Assembly: GCF_002251795.1 (NCBI RefSeq)
Contig: NZ_NOXU01000028.1
Span: forward strand, 183,259-247,258
Direction: 5' to 3'
Source of the DNA: Niveispirillum lacus
Lineage (GTDB): Bacteria > Pseudomonadota > Alphaproteobacteria > Azospirillales > Azospirillaceae
DNA length: 64,000 nucleotides
The notes beneath the pieces are model-generated. The model was not told the DNA's origin and did no database searches. It saw only the letters and a list, made by a program, of their open reading frames with translations. Positions within the stretch are counted from its first letter, which is position 1. Each line of letters begins with the position of its first letter. Positions 16,944-26,905 of the stretch are shown here, one piece after another. The position numbers and the translations under genes were made by a program.

Positions 16944-17097
16944 CTACTCCTTTTGCCCCTTTGGCAGTTGAGACAGTAAACGAACGGACACGATCCGCAA
17001 CGATCACATTGATCCGGCAAAATGTCGCTCAGTTGGACCCAACCGACTGGTTCTTGGCCTTCACCGCGAACTGAAACTGCGCTAGGGGAGTTGAACC

Positions 17098-17487
17098 ATG
17101 TCCAAATTCACTGCGTCTGCCTGTTTGATTTTGCTTTCGCTTGTACCGGTGACATCGCATGCCGTGGACGGCGATCCTGCGGCCGGCAAGATAGTCTTCA
17201 ACAAATGTATGGCCTGCCACAATGTCGACAATGAGAAGTCGAAGGTCGGTCCGTCACTGATGGGCTTGATCGGACGGCAGCCAGGCAGCGTTGCAGGCTA
17301 CACCTACTCCAAGCCGATGGTAGAGTTTGGGGTTGGGAAAACCTGGGATGAAGCCTTGCTGAAGACCTACCTCCCGAACCCCAGGGCGATGGTCAACGGC
17401 ACGAAGATGGCGTTCCCCGGTTTGAAGACCGACAAGGAGATCATCGACGTCATTGCCTATCTCAATCAGTACAGTCCGCGCAAGTGA
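17098..17487 (+). CDS. cycA: Cytochrome c2-type soluble c-type cytochrome
   Basis: Periplasmic electron carrier, probably donor to the reaction centre or to respiratory oxidases. The 129-residue precursor has a signal peptide ending near SHA (residues 20-22), heme attachment motif CMACH (37-41), and an axial methionine in KMAFPG (Met104), all typical of class I mitochondrial-type cytochromes c2. GGGGAG-like ribosome site just upstream. Single-gene unit closed by a hairpin at 17498-17525. The symbol reflects family and position; another class I name is possible. Confidence 0.85.
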   Translation: MSKFTASACLILLSLVPVTSHAVDGDPAAGKIVFNKCMACHNVDNEKSKVGPSLMGLIGRQPGSVAGYTYSKPMVEFGVGKTWDEALLKTYLPNPRAMVNGTKMAFPGLKTDKEIIDVIAYLNQYSPRK

Positions 17488-17497
17488 CAGTGGGATC

Positions 17498-17525
17498 GGC
17501 ACCGCCTGTCAACACGGGCGGTGCC
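17498..17525 (+). terminator. Hairpin downstream of cycA
   Basis: Perfect 9-bp inverted repeat (GGCACCGCC / GGCGGTGCC) with a 10-base loop, 11 bp after the cycA stop. There is no U-tract (AAAATC follows), so it may be a mRNA-stabilising or weak terminator structure. Confidence 0.55.
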
Positions 17526-17540
17526 AAAATCATCCAAAAG

Positions 17541-17581
17541 TGTAAATAAAAGTTTACACACCGTCTCATTTCCCCGACAAT
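17541..17581 (+). promoter_or_regulatory. PpsR/CrtJ operator and promoter of dxs
   Basis: A perfect TGT-N12-ACA site (17541-17558, inner arms TGTAAA/TTTACA). Its right arm provides TTTACA (17553-17558) as -35, followed after 17 bp by GACAAT (17576-17581), a 4/6 -10. Transcription would begin near 17588, about 100 nt upstream of the dxs ATG at 17689. Confidence 0.72.
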
Positions 17582-17688
17582 CCTTCCTGTCACGCCTTGC
17601 CATAAAGGCTCGGGCGTTCACGCAAAAAGACGGCAGGAACCACCTGCGGGCGCGGGGCGGTTGGTGCTCATGCGCGGGAGGATACGCA

Positions 17689-19596
17689 ATGAGCCTTTTA
17701 TCCGTATCTTCAACAACACCCTTGCTTGATCGTGTCCGCGATCCCTCGGACCTGCGGGTGTTATCCGATGACGAGTTGCTGTGTTTGGCTGGGGAGCTTC
17801 GATCAGAAACGATCAATCTCGTCTCTGAAACAGGCGGCCATCTTGGCTCAAGCCTGGGGGTCATTGAATTAACAGTGGCGATCCATGCCGTTTTCGACAC
17901 ACCCCGGGATAAGTTGATCTGGGATGTCGGCCACCAGTGTTATCCCCACAAGCTGTTGACAGGTCGACGTGCTGCCATGCGGGCGCTTCGGAAAAAGGGC
18001 GGTCCCTCCGGCTTCACCCGCCGTACCGAAAGCGAACATGATCCGTTTGGGGCCGCCCATTCCTCAACGTCCATTTCCGCTGGACTGGGATTTGCCGTTG
18101 CACGGGACTTCGGGGCCGATATCGGCGATGTCGTCTGCGTCATCGGTGATGGCGCCATGTCGGCGGGCATGGCATTTGAAGCTATCAACAATGCAGGCGC
18201 ATTGGGGCGTCGCATTTATGTCATTCTTAATGACAATGCCATGTCGATCTCGCCACCCACGGGTGCGCTGTCAACCCATCTTGGCAAACTGGCGGCGCCA
18301 TTAAGGTCTGGTCAGGAAGATGGTTCGTCCGCCGCAATCACCAGCCTGTTCGAACAGTTGGGTTTTTCCTATCACGGCCCTGTCGATGGGCACGATTTGA
18401 AGGGACTGTTGGCTACCTTGCGCGGTCTGCGCCAAGACGCGGACGGACCGGTTCTACTGCACGCCGTAACCCGTAAAGGGGCGGGATATGTCCATGCCGA
18501 GCAGGCCGCAGACAAGCTCCACGGAGTTACGCCCTTCGACATTGCGACGGGCGCACAGGCAAAGCCCCGCGCCACTGGCCCCAGTTTCACAAAAGTGTTC
18601 GCCAATGCCTTGATAGCGGAAGCTGAGTGCGACCCCCGTATTGTCGCTATTACCGCCGCTATGGCTGGCGGCACAGGAATCGATATGTTCGCTCGTGCCT
18701 TTCCAGAACGCAGCTTTGATGTCGGTATTGCAGAGCAACACGCCGTCACTTTTGCAGCAGGCTTAGCAGCGGGCGGCATGCGGCCCTTCTGCACGATCTA
18801 CTCCACGTTTCTACAGCGGGCTTATGATCAGATTGTGCATGATGTCGCGCTGCAGGGCTTACCCGTTCGTTTTGCCATCGACCGCGCCGGACTGGTCGGC
18901 GCCGATGGCCCAACCCATGCCGGCGCCTTTGACATCGGCTATCTGGCAAACCTGCCCGGTTTCACCGTGATGGCCGCCAGCGATGATACAGAACTGATGC
19001 ACATGGTGGCGACGGCTGCGGCACATGATGCAGGCCCTATCGCCTTTCGGTATCCGCGGGGAGAGGGGTCCGGGATCGATCTACCGGCAAAGGGAAGCAT
19101 CCTACCGATTGGTCGCGGACGCGTGGTGGAAACTGGCTCGACCGTCGCGCTGTTATCCTTTGGCACACGACTGGGACAATGTCTCGCTGCGCGGCAATCC
19201 CTGGCTGAACGGGGTATTTCTGTCACCGTTGCAGATGCACGCTTTGCAAAGCCGCTGGACACGGCTCTGATCGACGAACTGGTTTCCAATCATCGGTTGC
19301 TAGTGACGATTGAAGAAGGAGCGACCGGTGGATTCGGCGCCCTGGTGCTGCACTACCTTGCCGGCCGCGGCATGCTAGATGGCCGGTGCGGCGTGCGGAC
19401 CATGACGTTGCCTGACAGTTTTATCGCGCAAGCCGCGCCTGATGAGATGTACGCAACGGCACGCCTGAATGCCGACCATATTGAACAATTGGTTGTTGGC
19501 ACGCTCGCGCGTACCGGCAGAGAGGGGCAACCACCACTCAGTTACACTGGGCCGGAACGCCCGTCGCCTGGCTCACGCCGTATCGCGGCGGAGTAA
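17689..19596 (+). CDS. dxs: 1-deoxy-D-xylulose-5-phosphate synthase
   Basis: TPP-dependent transketolase-like enzyme condensing pyruvate and glyceraldehyde-3-phosphate to DXP, the entry step of the MEP isoprenoid pathway that supplies the bacteriochlorophyll tail and carotenoids. The 635-residue protein has the TPP motif [18 protein letters not shown], the catalytic region [13 protein letters not shown], and the C-terminal transketolase domain. A longer open frame reaches back to 17521, but that would put the start inside the cycA hairpin and the PpsR operator inside the gene; ATG 17689 has GGGAGG at good spacing and the canonical [10 protein letters not shown] start. Probably PpsR-controlled. 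Confidence 0.94.
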   Translation: MSLLSVSSTTPLLDRVRDPSDLRVLSDDELLCLAGELRSETINLVSETGGHLGSSLGVIELTVAIHAVFDTPRDKLIWDVGHQCYPHKLLTGRRAAMRALRKKGGPSGFTRRTESEHDPFGAAHSSTSISAGLGFAVARDFGADIGDVVCVIGDGAMSAGMAFEAINNAGALGRRIYVILNDNAMSISPPTGALSTHLGKLAAPLRSGQEDGSSAAITSLFEQLGFSYHGPVDGHDLKGLLATLRGLRQDADGPVLLHAVTRKGAGYVHAEQAADKLHGVTPFDIATGAQAKPRATGPSFTKVFANALIAEAECDPRIVAITAAMAGGTGIDMFARAFPERSFDVGIAEQHAVTFAAGLAAGGMRPFCTIYSTFLQRAYDQIVHDVALQGLPVRFAIDRAGLVGADGPTHAGAFDIGYLANLPGFTVMAASDDTELMHMVATAAAHDAGPIAFRYPRGEGSGIDLPAKGSILPIGRGRVVETGSTVALLSFGTRLGQCLAARQSLAERGISVTVADARFAKPLDTALIDELVSNHRLLVTIEEGATGGFGALVLHYLAGRGMLDGRCGVRTMTLPDSFIAQAAPDEMYATARLNADHIEQLVVGTLARTGREGQPPLSYTGPERPSPGSRRIAAE

Positions 19597-19719
19597 GCGG
19601 ATCGCGCCGGACCATGGCAAAAATTGATCCGGCGATGAAAAAAATTGCAGAAATGTGGGGATGCGGTAATCTTCCTCTGTGAGGAAGGCTTACTTCCCAG
19701 GCCAATCACCGGGGGGGAC

Positions 19720-20637
19720 ATGGCCGAAAAAGATCATACCAGGACCAGCGGGTTACCCAATCCGCCAAAGGCCTTGAAATCCGGACAGACTAGGGGAACA
19801 GCCGCCGATGCTCATCTGAGCACCAGCGATCACCGTACGCTTGAGCGTGCGATCCGGGGTTCAGTATCCAGCATCGTGGGTGCCAGCCACCCGGACCATG
19901 CATCTGCACTTGATCCGGATACAGGGATCGAGAGCGACCTGATGCTGCATCCCGAACACCACCCCATGGCGCGACAGATGCCCGGTGCAGACAAGGCAAT
20001 CAGCTATCGCACCAGCCTTCTGGAGTGCTTGATCAACCCGGACCCGCGTCACCACCGCCATTTCATCGACGAGTTACTGCGTGAAACGGTTCCTGTGCGG
20101 ACACTCGCCGTCCATCTGTTTGCGCCGGTTGCAACAGAACTGGGTAACCGTTGGTGCACGGATGAAACCGACTTTATGCAGGTCGCCGTCGCGTCGACGC
20201 GGCTCAGCATGATTGTCAACCATGTCTCCCATGCTAGCACAGTCTCTACAGTGGAGCCAACGGCGCAGCGTCGTGTCCTCCTGGCCCGTACACATGGTGC
20301 GCAACATACGATTGGCGTATCCATCGTGGCCTCGTGCTTCCGTGACATGGGCTGGGCTGTTGATGGCGGCAGTGATCTTGAGATTGACGAAGTTCTGTAT
20401 GAGCGCCTATCTCGCAAACCCTACGATCTCCTTGGTATCTCTGTCAGTCGCGTTGACGAAATACGTGAATGTACAGAAGTAATCCGCCGTGTACAGACCA
20501 CGCCCAAGATCAGACGTGTGAAGATTGCCATTGGTGGTCCTGCGGTCGTCGCCTCCCCTTCGGCCTTCCAGCGAATTGGAGCAGATTTCGTGACCCGCTC
20601 CGCGCTTGATGTGATGCAACTGGCCAGCCACATCTAA
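19720..20637 (+). CDS. ppaA: PpaA/AerR-family B12-binding regulator
   Basis: Second protein of the cobalamin-binding antirepressor family in this cluster. From ATG 19720 (GGGGGGGA directly upstream) it has 305 residues: a poorly conserved N-terminus of about 90, a helical part (about 95-170) and a B12-binding domain with LLARTHGAQHTIG, where His196 matches His179 of the AerR above. It stands as a single gene after dxs, without an adjacent PpsR. In Rhodobacter PpaA activates photosynthesis genes aerobically; that function here is inferred. Naming it PpaA rather than a second AerR is a judgement from position. Confidence 0.75.
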   Translation: MAEKDHTRTSGLPNPPKALKSGQTRGTAADAHLSTSDHRTLERAIRGSVSSIVGASHPDHASALDPDTGIESDLMLHPEHHPMARQMPGADKAISYRTSLLECLINPDPRHHRHFIDELLRETVPVRTLAVHLFAPVATELGNRWCTDETDFMQVAVASTRLSMIVNHVSHASTVSTVEPTAQRRVLLARTHGAQHTIGVSIVASCFRDMGWAVDGGSDLEIDEVLYERLSRKPYDLLGISVSRVDEIRECTEVIRRVQTTPKIRRVKIAIGGPAVVASPSAFQRIGADFVTRSALDVMQLASHI

Positions 20638-20787
20638 GATGTGGAACAACCCAGCCTCATCCAATCCGATCATGGCGGCTGCCGCCACTGATGCCGACAT
20701 TCACTGACCAAACTACATGGACCACGCCGGCAACTAAACCAAGCACGGTCCTTGATCATGGTTTCTGCCCGGCGGTGACAAGCCATA

Positions 20788-22215
20788 TCAGGCAGTGGGC
20801 ATCATCCGCCAGGGGCCAGTGATAGCAAGCGTGAGGCCTGGCCGCTGGATATTCACGAACAGGGTTGATGCATCCGGTGAAAAACAGACACCCGTAAACT
20901 CACCATTATCCTTGTGCAGGTTGGTGGCGAATGGGATCAACTCACCTCGACGGGTCAAGATTTGCAGATGGTTTCGTACCGGGCGGTTCCCGACAGGCCG
21001 ATCCTCACACAAGATCAGGCCACCCCAGGGCGCAACGGTCAGATTATCCCCGGCCTCCATCGCTTGTTCGCCAGGGCTTTCATAGAACAGTTCCAGGGTT
21101 CCAGGGCTGGCCTGTTCGCCGGATTGCCCTTCTTGGGGTGATGGGTGATAGCGCCAGACCTGCCCCACCTGTGCGGCGCCCGCATCGGTGGTGGTGAAGT
21201 AGATCTCCGGCCGGCCATCAGGGCTGCGACCAAAGATGATACCCTCCCCCCGGCTGAACAGGGCAGCCCCCCTGGCGGCGCCGCGTTGGTTCAGGTCGCC
21301 ATCGGGCGCGTCGACCCGGTCCAGGTCGATCCAGTCGACCGTCAGGCTTTGGCCAGTCTTCACTGTGCCTGCACCCCAGCCAGGTTCGCTGTCCACAGGC
21401 CAGTTACGCAGATCGGCCATATGATGTCCCCGGATGCAAAGTGCTTGCAGCCGTCCCCCTTTTACCAGCTCTCCTCTGTAGTTGGGCAAGTAGCGATAGA
21501 ACAGACAACGGGGTTCATCCTGGGTCAGATAAACGATGCCGGTCGCCGGATCGACAGCAGCGGCTTCGTGCATGAAGCGGCCCATGGCCTTAATGGGCAC
21601 AGGCTTGACCGGGGTGGTGGCACCCGCTGGCACCTCGAACACAAAGCCATGATCCTTGCCGGTCAGCGGACCTGCCCTGTCCGCCCGCTCCTCGCAGGTC
21701 AGCCAGCTTCCCCAGGGGGTGGCCCCGCCGGCGCAGTTCTGGGTGGTGCCCGCCAATGACAGGTTGGATTGTTCGATCCGCCCGGTGCGCAGATTGTAGG
21801 TAAAGCTGCTGGTCCCGCCCAGCAGCGGGCGCCCATCCGGTGCGAAATCATAAATCAGATCGCGCGACAGACGTCGGGCCAGACTGTGGTCTGGTCCGAA
21901 GGCGCCCCGATCAGTGACCGTTGGGTTGAGTTCATGGTTGCGCACCAGCCGACAGCGATCAGGGTCGCCAGGGATGGCGAACGCTGCCATGCCATCGGGC
22001 GCACCTGGTGTCGGGAAACCGTCGGACATTTCATCCCCGGTACGGGAGATTACCCGATAGGAAAACCCTTTTGGCAGGTCCAACAATCCCGCCGGATCCC
22101 GTTCCAGGGGCAAGGAAAATGGCGCTGTCCCGCCGCGCGCCGCAAAGGCGGCCAGACCGGCAAAACCCAGGGAAGCGGCGGTTGCATTCTTCAGCCATTG
22201 GCGACGGGACAGCAT
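20788..22215 (-). CDS. PhoX-type alkaline phosphatase (DUF839), Tat-exported
   Basis: A 475-residue secreted protein of the PhoX family, Ca/Fe-dependent phosphatases that release phosphate from organic esters. It begins MLSRRQWLKNA, a twin-arginine signal, followed by a hydrophobic run. Family segments include LVRNHELNP, the Cys-containing NCAGGATPWGSWLTCEE, MGRFMHEAAAVDP and DNLTVAPWGGLILCED. A TTG nine bases upstream is in frame, but the GGAG site is correctly spaced only for ATG 22215. It follows the TonB receptor by 43 bp and is probably in the same fecI-fecR-receptor operon. Some DUF839 proteins are not phosphatases, so activity is inferred. Confidence 0.82.
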   Translation of the reverse strand: MLSRRQWLKNATAASLGFAGLAAFAARGGTAPFSLPLERDPAGLLDLPKGFSYRVISRTGDEMSDGFPTPGAPDGMAAFAIPGDPDRCRLVRNHELNPTVTDRGAFGPDHSLARRLSRDLIYDFAPDGRPLLGGTSSFTYNLRTGRIEQSNLSLAGTTQNCAGGATPWGSWLTCEERADRAGPLTGKDHGFVFEVPAGATTPVKPVPIKAMGRFMHEAAAVDPATGIVYLTQDEPRCLFYRYLPNYRGELVKGGRLQALCIRGHHMADLRNWPVDSEPGWGAGTVKTGQSLTVDWIDLDRVDAPDGDLNQRGAARGAALFSRGEGIIFGRSPDGRPEIYFTTTDAGAAQVGQVWRYHPSPQEGQSGEQASPGTLELFYESPGEQAMEAGDNLTVAPWGGLILCEDRPVGNRPVRNHLQILTRRGELIPFATNLHKDNGEFTGVCFSPDASTLFVNIQRPGLTLAITGPWRMMPTA

Positions 22216-22258
22216 GGGAAACAAGCTCCGAAACGGATGGACAGTCAGGGATGACGGA

Positions 22259-25180
22259 TCAGAACTTGGCCCTCAGGCCCAGCGTTAAGGTTCGGCCATA
22301 ATAGTCGTAACGGGAGAACAGATCGTCGGCCACGAACTGCCACTGCGCCTCGTCGGTGATGTTCATCGCCTCGGCCACCAGGGTCAGGTTGTCGTTGATC
22401 TGCCAGGTGACATTACCATCCAGGGAACCGAACGCCTTGTCATTGGCGTTTTCCAGCCCGTTGGTGCCAACCTGGGCCAGCACGTCGCCGCGCCAGCTAT
22501 AGGACAGGCGGAGACCGATCGGCCCGTTTTCATAAAAGCCCGTCAGATTGAAACTGTGGCGGGCCACGTTCTCCAGATCATCCTTGATGATCCGGGTTCC
22601 ATCGAAGTAAGTGGCCTCGGTATCGGTGAAGGTATAGTTGGCTAGCAAGCCTAGCCCGTTGAATGGCTCCGGTAGCATGTCGAAGGTCTGCTGATAGGCG
22701 ATTTCGACGCCCTTGATGCTGGCATCACCGCCATTGACGCGGGCTGACAGCTCATAATCCACCCCGTCCACGACCAGCGTCGATTTACGGGTGGTCATGA
22801 AGGTGCCGATATCCTTATAGAACAGGCCGCCGATCAGGGCGCTGCTGGGGGCGAAATACCATTCCAGCGTGGCGTCATATTGCCAAGCCTCAAACGGTTC
22901 CAGGTTAGGGTTGCCGCCCACCGCCGTGAAAATCCTGTCCGACGAATTCAGGGTCAGACGCGGGGCCAGATCGGCCAGAGAGGGCCGCGTGATGACCTTG
23001 GCCACCGACACGCGGCTGACCAAATCATCGGTCAGGTCAACGGCCAGGTTGGCGGACGGCAGGATGTCGGTATAGTCCTTTTCGAACCGCACCGGGTCCG
23101 CCTTCCGGCCATCATCGGCATGCCCGGCGGAGACCTGTTTGGTGCCTGCCACCCGCACGCCGGCATTGCCGCGCACCGGCAGGCCCGCTACCTCGCCATC
23201 CAGATCGGCCATAATATAGGCGGACTTGATCCTTTCGGTGATGCGGTAGGAATTGCGCAGGTCGGCACGGGCCAGCGGCTGATTGATCAGGGCGGGATCC
23301 ATCAGTTCAAAGAACTTGTCGCCGTTGGGTACAACCCATTCACGCGGCAGGGTTGCGCTTGTCTGACCCAGGAAGTCGTCAACCAGAAAACTGGTCTCAT
23401 AATATTCCGGACCATAGAAGGTGCCGGTGATGGATCGGCCATTCCGGTCGCGGGTGATGGTCAAGTCGCGACGATCATAATCGCGCAGGCGATCACGGTA
23501 TTTCACACCGGCCTGCACCGCTGAAACTGGCCCCCATCCCAGTTCTTTTTCCAAATCAATCTGGCCAGCCTTTTCTGTATCCAGGCTGTCATTCACGCGC
23601 CACTCCAGGCGGCGCCCCGGCAAGGTGGCCGGGCTGTTCAGGTTGGCCGTCACGAACCGCAAATTGTGCACCTGATCACCGGCAGGGAAGTACTCAAAGG
23701 CGACATTGCCGACGGGACCCAGCACGCGCGAACGGCGGATGGGCGTGGGCGTATCGCTGTAGGCGCGGGAATAGGCGGTGTCCGCCGTCAGCGTCCAGCC
23801 ATCACCAAAGCGGAAGGCCCCGTTCAAGCCGGCCTGCAGGTTCTCATGCGCCAGGTCCGACTGTTCGCGCCCGATCTGGCTGGAGGCACCGACTGTGCCG
23901 GCCACCAGTACACCTTCGCGGATCACGGCGGTATTCGGGACCAACTGCGCCCAGTTGAAATCCGCCGAATAGGTCAACTCATCATACTTGATGTCAAGAT
24001 CGGTATAGGCGAGGTCCAGATTGATATCGATGTCCGGTGTGGGAAACCACTGCACCGCACCCGACAGGCCGATCCGTTCGCGTTCTTCCTGCTCCAGTGT
24101 GGGGCGGGTGCTGGCGGAACGATAGATGGGGCCGCTGTCGGCCACCCGGTCGCCATTGGTGTCGATGCCGGCGGGCAGATAGGACCAGCCGCCATTCATG
24201 GCCCGGTCCTGGCGCATGGAGCGCTGGTCATAGACGGCGGCCAGCAGCACCCCGAAGGTCCGCTCCTCATTGCGCCAACTGGTCAGACCGGAGAAACGCG
24301 TATCCAGCTTATCCGCCAATTCCGGATAGGAGAGAGTGGCGGAAAAGGCGTGTTCGGTATCTTTCAGATCCAGGGGACGGAAGGTGCGGACATCGACAAT
24401 GCCACCGATCGCGCCCTCATCCAGGGCAGCGGTCGGGCTCTTGATGACATCAACACGAGAGACCAGTTCGGATGGCAGGGTATCGAAGCGGAACTGCCGC
24501 CCGCTCTGGCCACTGTCGCGCACATTCTCGTTTACCGCAGCGCTGCGCCCGTTCAGGGTCGTCGTCTGGAAATTCGCACCCAGACCGCGCACGCGTACAA
24601 AAAGCCCCTCCCCCCTGTCACGCACGATGGAAATGCCAGGGACGCGCTGCAACGCCTCGGCAATGTTCTGGCTGGGGAACTTGCCAATATCCTCGGCGGA
24701 TATGGCATCCACAATGCTGTTGGCCTCACGCTTGATATCCAAGGCGCGGGTGATGGACCCCTTAAAGCCGGTGACGATAATCTCTTCCAGTTCTGGTGCC
24801 GCGGCTACCTGGGGCTGGACGGAAGCCGAAAACGGGGCTGAAGCAGGGGTGGCACTTGCCGCCTGCCGAAGCAGCAACACTGTCTCCCCGTCCAGTTGGA
24901 AGTCAAGGCCAGTACCGGCCAGAAGCTGGCGTAAACCCGCCTGGATGGCCACCGGCCCGTTTACCCCTTGGGTCCGTTTGCCCGACAGAAGGGACGGATC
25001 GGCCATGACCTGCAGACCAGTCTGACGTGAGAAGCGGTCCAGCGCGCCAGCCAGATCACCCGCTGGAATGGACAGATTGGAACTGGCCATCGTCGGTTGC
25101 TGCGCCAGGGCAGCAGACACTGCCGGCGACAAAGGAGCCAAGGCCACCCCGGCCAGCAGGGCAATTCGAATGGTCTTCAC
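22259..25180 (-). CDS. TonB-dependent receptor with N-terminal STN signalling domain
   Basis: Outer-membrane transporter of the FecA-like transducer class. From GTG 25180 (after GGGGGA) the 973-residue protein has a signal peptide ending about ALA-QQ (residue 26), an STN domain (about 33-105; IPAGDLAGALDRFSRQTGL), a linker, the TonB box/plug start LEEIIVTGFKGS, plug motifs LQRVPGISIVRDRGEG and a long beta-barrel ending in LRAKF with terminal Phe. An in-frame ATG upstream (Met19 of a longer frame) would give a longer signal region. The STN domain, with FecR and the ECF sigma factor upstream, indicates ligand-induced expression. The substrate is unknown; the phosphatase downstream hints at an organic-phosphate-related ligand. 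Confidence 0.88.
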   Translation of the reverse strand: MKTIRIALLAGVALAPLSPAVSAALAQQPTMASSNLSIPAGDLAGALDRFSRQTGLQVMADPSLLSGKRTQGVNGPVAIQAGLRQLLAGTGLDFQLDGETVLLLRQAASATPASAPFSASVQPQVAAAPELEEIIVTGFKGSITRALDIKREANSIVDAISAEDIGKFPSQNIAEALQRVPGISIVRDRGEGLFVRVRGLGANFQTTTLNGRSAAVNENVRDSGQSGRQFRFDTLPSELVSRVDVIKSPTAALDEGAIGGIVDVRTFRPLDLKDTEHAFSATLSYPELADKLDTRFSGLTSWRNEERTFGVLLAAVYDQRSMRQDRAMNGGWSYLPAGIDTNGDRVADSGPIYRSASTRPTLEQEERERIGLSGAVQWFPTPDIDINLDLAYTDLDIKYDELTYSADFNWAQLVPNTAVIREGVLVAGTVGASSQIGREQSDLAHENLQAGLNGAFRFGDGWTLTADTAYSRAYSDTPTPIRRSRVLGPVGNVAFEYFPAGDQVHNLRFVTANLNSPATLPGRRLEWRVNDSLDTEKAGQIDLEKELGWGPVSAVQAGVKYRDRLRDYDRRDLTITRDRNGRSITGTFYGPEYYETSFLVDDFLGQTSATLPREWVVPNGDKFFELMDPALINQPLARADLRNSYRITERIKSAYIMADLDGEVAGLPVRGNAGVRVAGTKQVSAGHADDGRKADPVRFEKDYTDILPSANLAVDLTDDLVSRVSVAKVITRPSLADLAPRLTLNSSDRIFTAVGGNPNLEPFEAWQYDATLEWYFAPSSALIGGLFYKDIGTFMTTRKSTLVVDGVDYELSARVNGGDASIKGVEIAYQQTFDMLPEPFNGLGLLANYTFTDTEATYFDGTRIIKDDLENVARHSFNLTGFYENGPIGLRLSYSWRGDVLAQVGTNGLENANDKAFGSLDGNVTWQINDNLTLVAEAMNITDEAQWQFVADDLFSRYDYYGRTLTLGLRAKF

Positions 25181-25304
25181 GTCTTTTCCCCCAAGGAACG
25201 CTGGCGCCGCCATGAGGCGCAGGATCAAGGGAAAGACGGGCTGGGACACCAAAACCGGACAGGACAATTATATGAATGTTTAAGGGCACTTACATGACAA
25301 GCGT

Positions 25305-26267
25305 TCAAACGGTCACCAGTTCCAGCACCCCACCGCGATGCCGCACCGTAAAACCATGCAGTTTACCAAGCGAGGCCAACAACCGGTCCGGTTCAGTGAG
25401 TTTGAACCGCCCAGCCACACGGCGCCCGGCGATAGCCGGATCAGCGATATGGACGGGAACGGGGGCGGTACGGTTAAGCCGCTCTGTCAGTTGCGCCAAT
25501 GAAAGGCCTTGGGTCACCAGCCACCCAGAACGGAAGTCACCTGCCTGCGGGTCGAAAGCGGTCGGCGGGTTCAACTTTAGTCCCGTAACACCGGCACGTT
25601 CGCCCTTCGACAGCCGGACAGCCTGTTCGCCAACTGTGACAAGGGCTGCGCCTTCATAGACAGAAATTTCTGTCAACCCCTCTACGAGATCAAGATTCAA
25701 GGCCCCAGCCTTTGTCTGGATACGCGCGGGGCCACAGACAATGTCAAACGGGGGTCCTACCTGTGTGGTTGCCACCTGGAAAAAGGCCTCCCCCCGCGCC
25801 AACATGACGTGTCGTGTAGGCATCAGCGTGGATGCAAACAATTCAGTACGGCCATTGACAGTCACCTGGCTTCCATCGGCCAGGGTTATGGGTTGGATTG
25901 TTCCTTGTGGCACGCTCACCCATCCAGCACCATCCACCTGTTCGCGGTGTACAAGGAGGGGGGCACCAATTGATAGGGCCAGTGCAGCGGCGATACTTCC
26001 ACCAAGCAACGCCCTACGACTGGGCTGTCGCATCGCAGGTTCGGTGGTGATGTACCGGGTCATGGCCACAGCAAGGGCATCATCCAGAAGAATGTCCCGC
26101 ATCGCCCGCAAGTCATCCGGGTGAGCTGGATCGGCCGCCAGCCAAGCGGCACGCTCCACCTCCTCCGCTGGAGAGAGGGCTGGCCCCTCCACCTCACGCA
26201 GGGCCCAATAGGCACCGCCTTTTGCCATGTCCTGGTTAGCGGGCAGCATCAATGGGTCCCCGCTCAT
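25305..26267 (-). CDS. fecR: FecR-type anti-sigma/sigma regulator
   Basis: Inner-membrane relay between the receptor STN domain and the ECF sigma factor. The 320-residue protein has a cytoplasmic N-terminus of DUF4880 type (GAYWALREVEGPALSPAE, about 17-35), one transmembrane helix (about 86-106), a FecR periplasmic domain with VSVPQGTIQPITLADGSQVTVNG, and a C-terminal STN-like module (about 245-320). It overlaps fecI by 4 bp. The specific ligand system is not iron-citrate by evidence here; the symbol denotes family. Confidence 0.88.
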   Translation of the reverse strand: MSGDPLMLPANQDMAKGGAYWALREVEGPALSPAEEVERAAWLAADPAHPDDLRAMRDILLDDALAVAMTRYITTEPAMRQPSRRALLGGSIAAALALSIGAPLLVHREQVDGAGWVSVPQGTIQPITLADGSQVTVNGRTELFASTLMPTRHVMLARGEAFFQVATTQVGPPFDIVCGPARIQTKAGALNLDLVEGLTEISVYEGAALVTVGEQAVRLSKGERAGVTGLKLNPPTAFDPQAGDFRSGWLVTQGLSLAQLTERLNRTAPVPVHIADPAIAGRRVAGRFKLTEPDRLLASLGKLHGFTVRHRGGVLELVTV

Positions 26268-26749
26268 CGGGCGCCCTCCCGGCCCATCTCGCTATGAAGC
26301 CATTCCAAGGCCCTGACGACATGCTTCTCAACGGCTGCCACATTTAGGTTTAGGGCCTGCGCGATCTCCCGATAACTCTGCCCATGGAGACGCCGGCGGA
26401 TGAACACCTCACGACGCAGGGGCGGCATGCGTTCCAAAGCCCGCGCGAGCGCGTCGGCCCGCTGCCGCGCCATGACTGTTTGTTCGGCACTGGGGCGATG
26501 ACAGGCCATCTCTGGCTCCAGAACCTCCGCGTGGCCGGTACCGCGCATCCGGTAATGGTCCGAAATCAGGTTGGTTGCGATCCGTAGACTGAACGCCAAA
26601 CTATCGGCCACCTTGTTGGACTGCATATAGGCGATCAGACGGGTCAGGGTTTCCTGTACCAGATCGTCGGCCAAGAATGGATCACGGACACGGCGCAAGA
26701 TGAACCCATACAGCGCCTCGCGCTTTGGCAACTGTTCCGCCCATTCCAT
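26264..26749 (-). CDS. fecI: ECF-family RNA polymerase sigma factor (FecI-like)
   Basis: A 161-residue extracytoplasmic-function sigma factor with region 2 (DDLVQETLTRLIAYM, about 28-42) and region 4 helix-turn-helix (RLHGQSYREIAQALNLNVAAVEKHV, about 119-143). First gene of the minus-strand operon with fecR (4-bp overlap), a TonB receptor and phoX-like gene. Presumably it directs transcription of the receptor-phosphatase part on ligand signalling. Confidence 0.9.
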   Translation of the reverse strand: MEWAEQLPKREALYGFILRRVRDPFLADDLVQETLTRLIAYMQSNKVADSLAFSLRIATNLISDHYRMRGTGHAEVLEPEMACHRPSAEQTVMARQRADALARALERMPPLRREVFIRRRLHGQSYREIAQALNLNVAAVEKHVVRALEWLHSEMGREGAR

Positions 26750-26905
26750 CCTGGCAAGTCCATTCAGTCACATGCATTGGAGTGGCTGTTACAGGAGAAT
26801 TGTTGCACTGCCGTGACGAGCCGACGACAGGGCCTCAGAAGCAGCACCCTCGCCCTGAGCAGATAGGTCTCACGAGAAGGAGAGGCCCTTACATTCTCCA
26901 ATGAA

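Noticed and set aside
17521..17688. N-terminal extension of Dxs
   Set aside because: It would start in the cycA hairpin and overlap the PpsR operator and promoter; ATG 17689 has the strong ribosome site.
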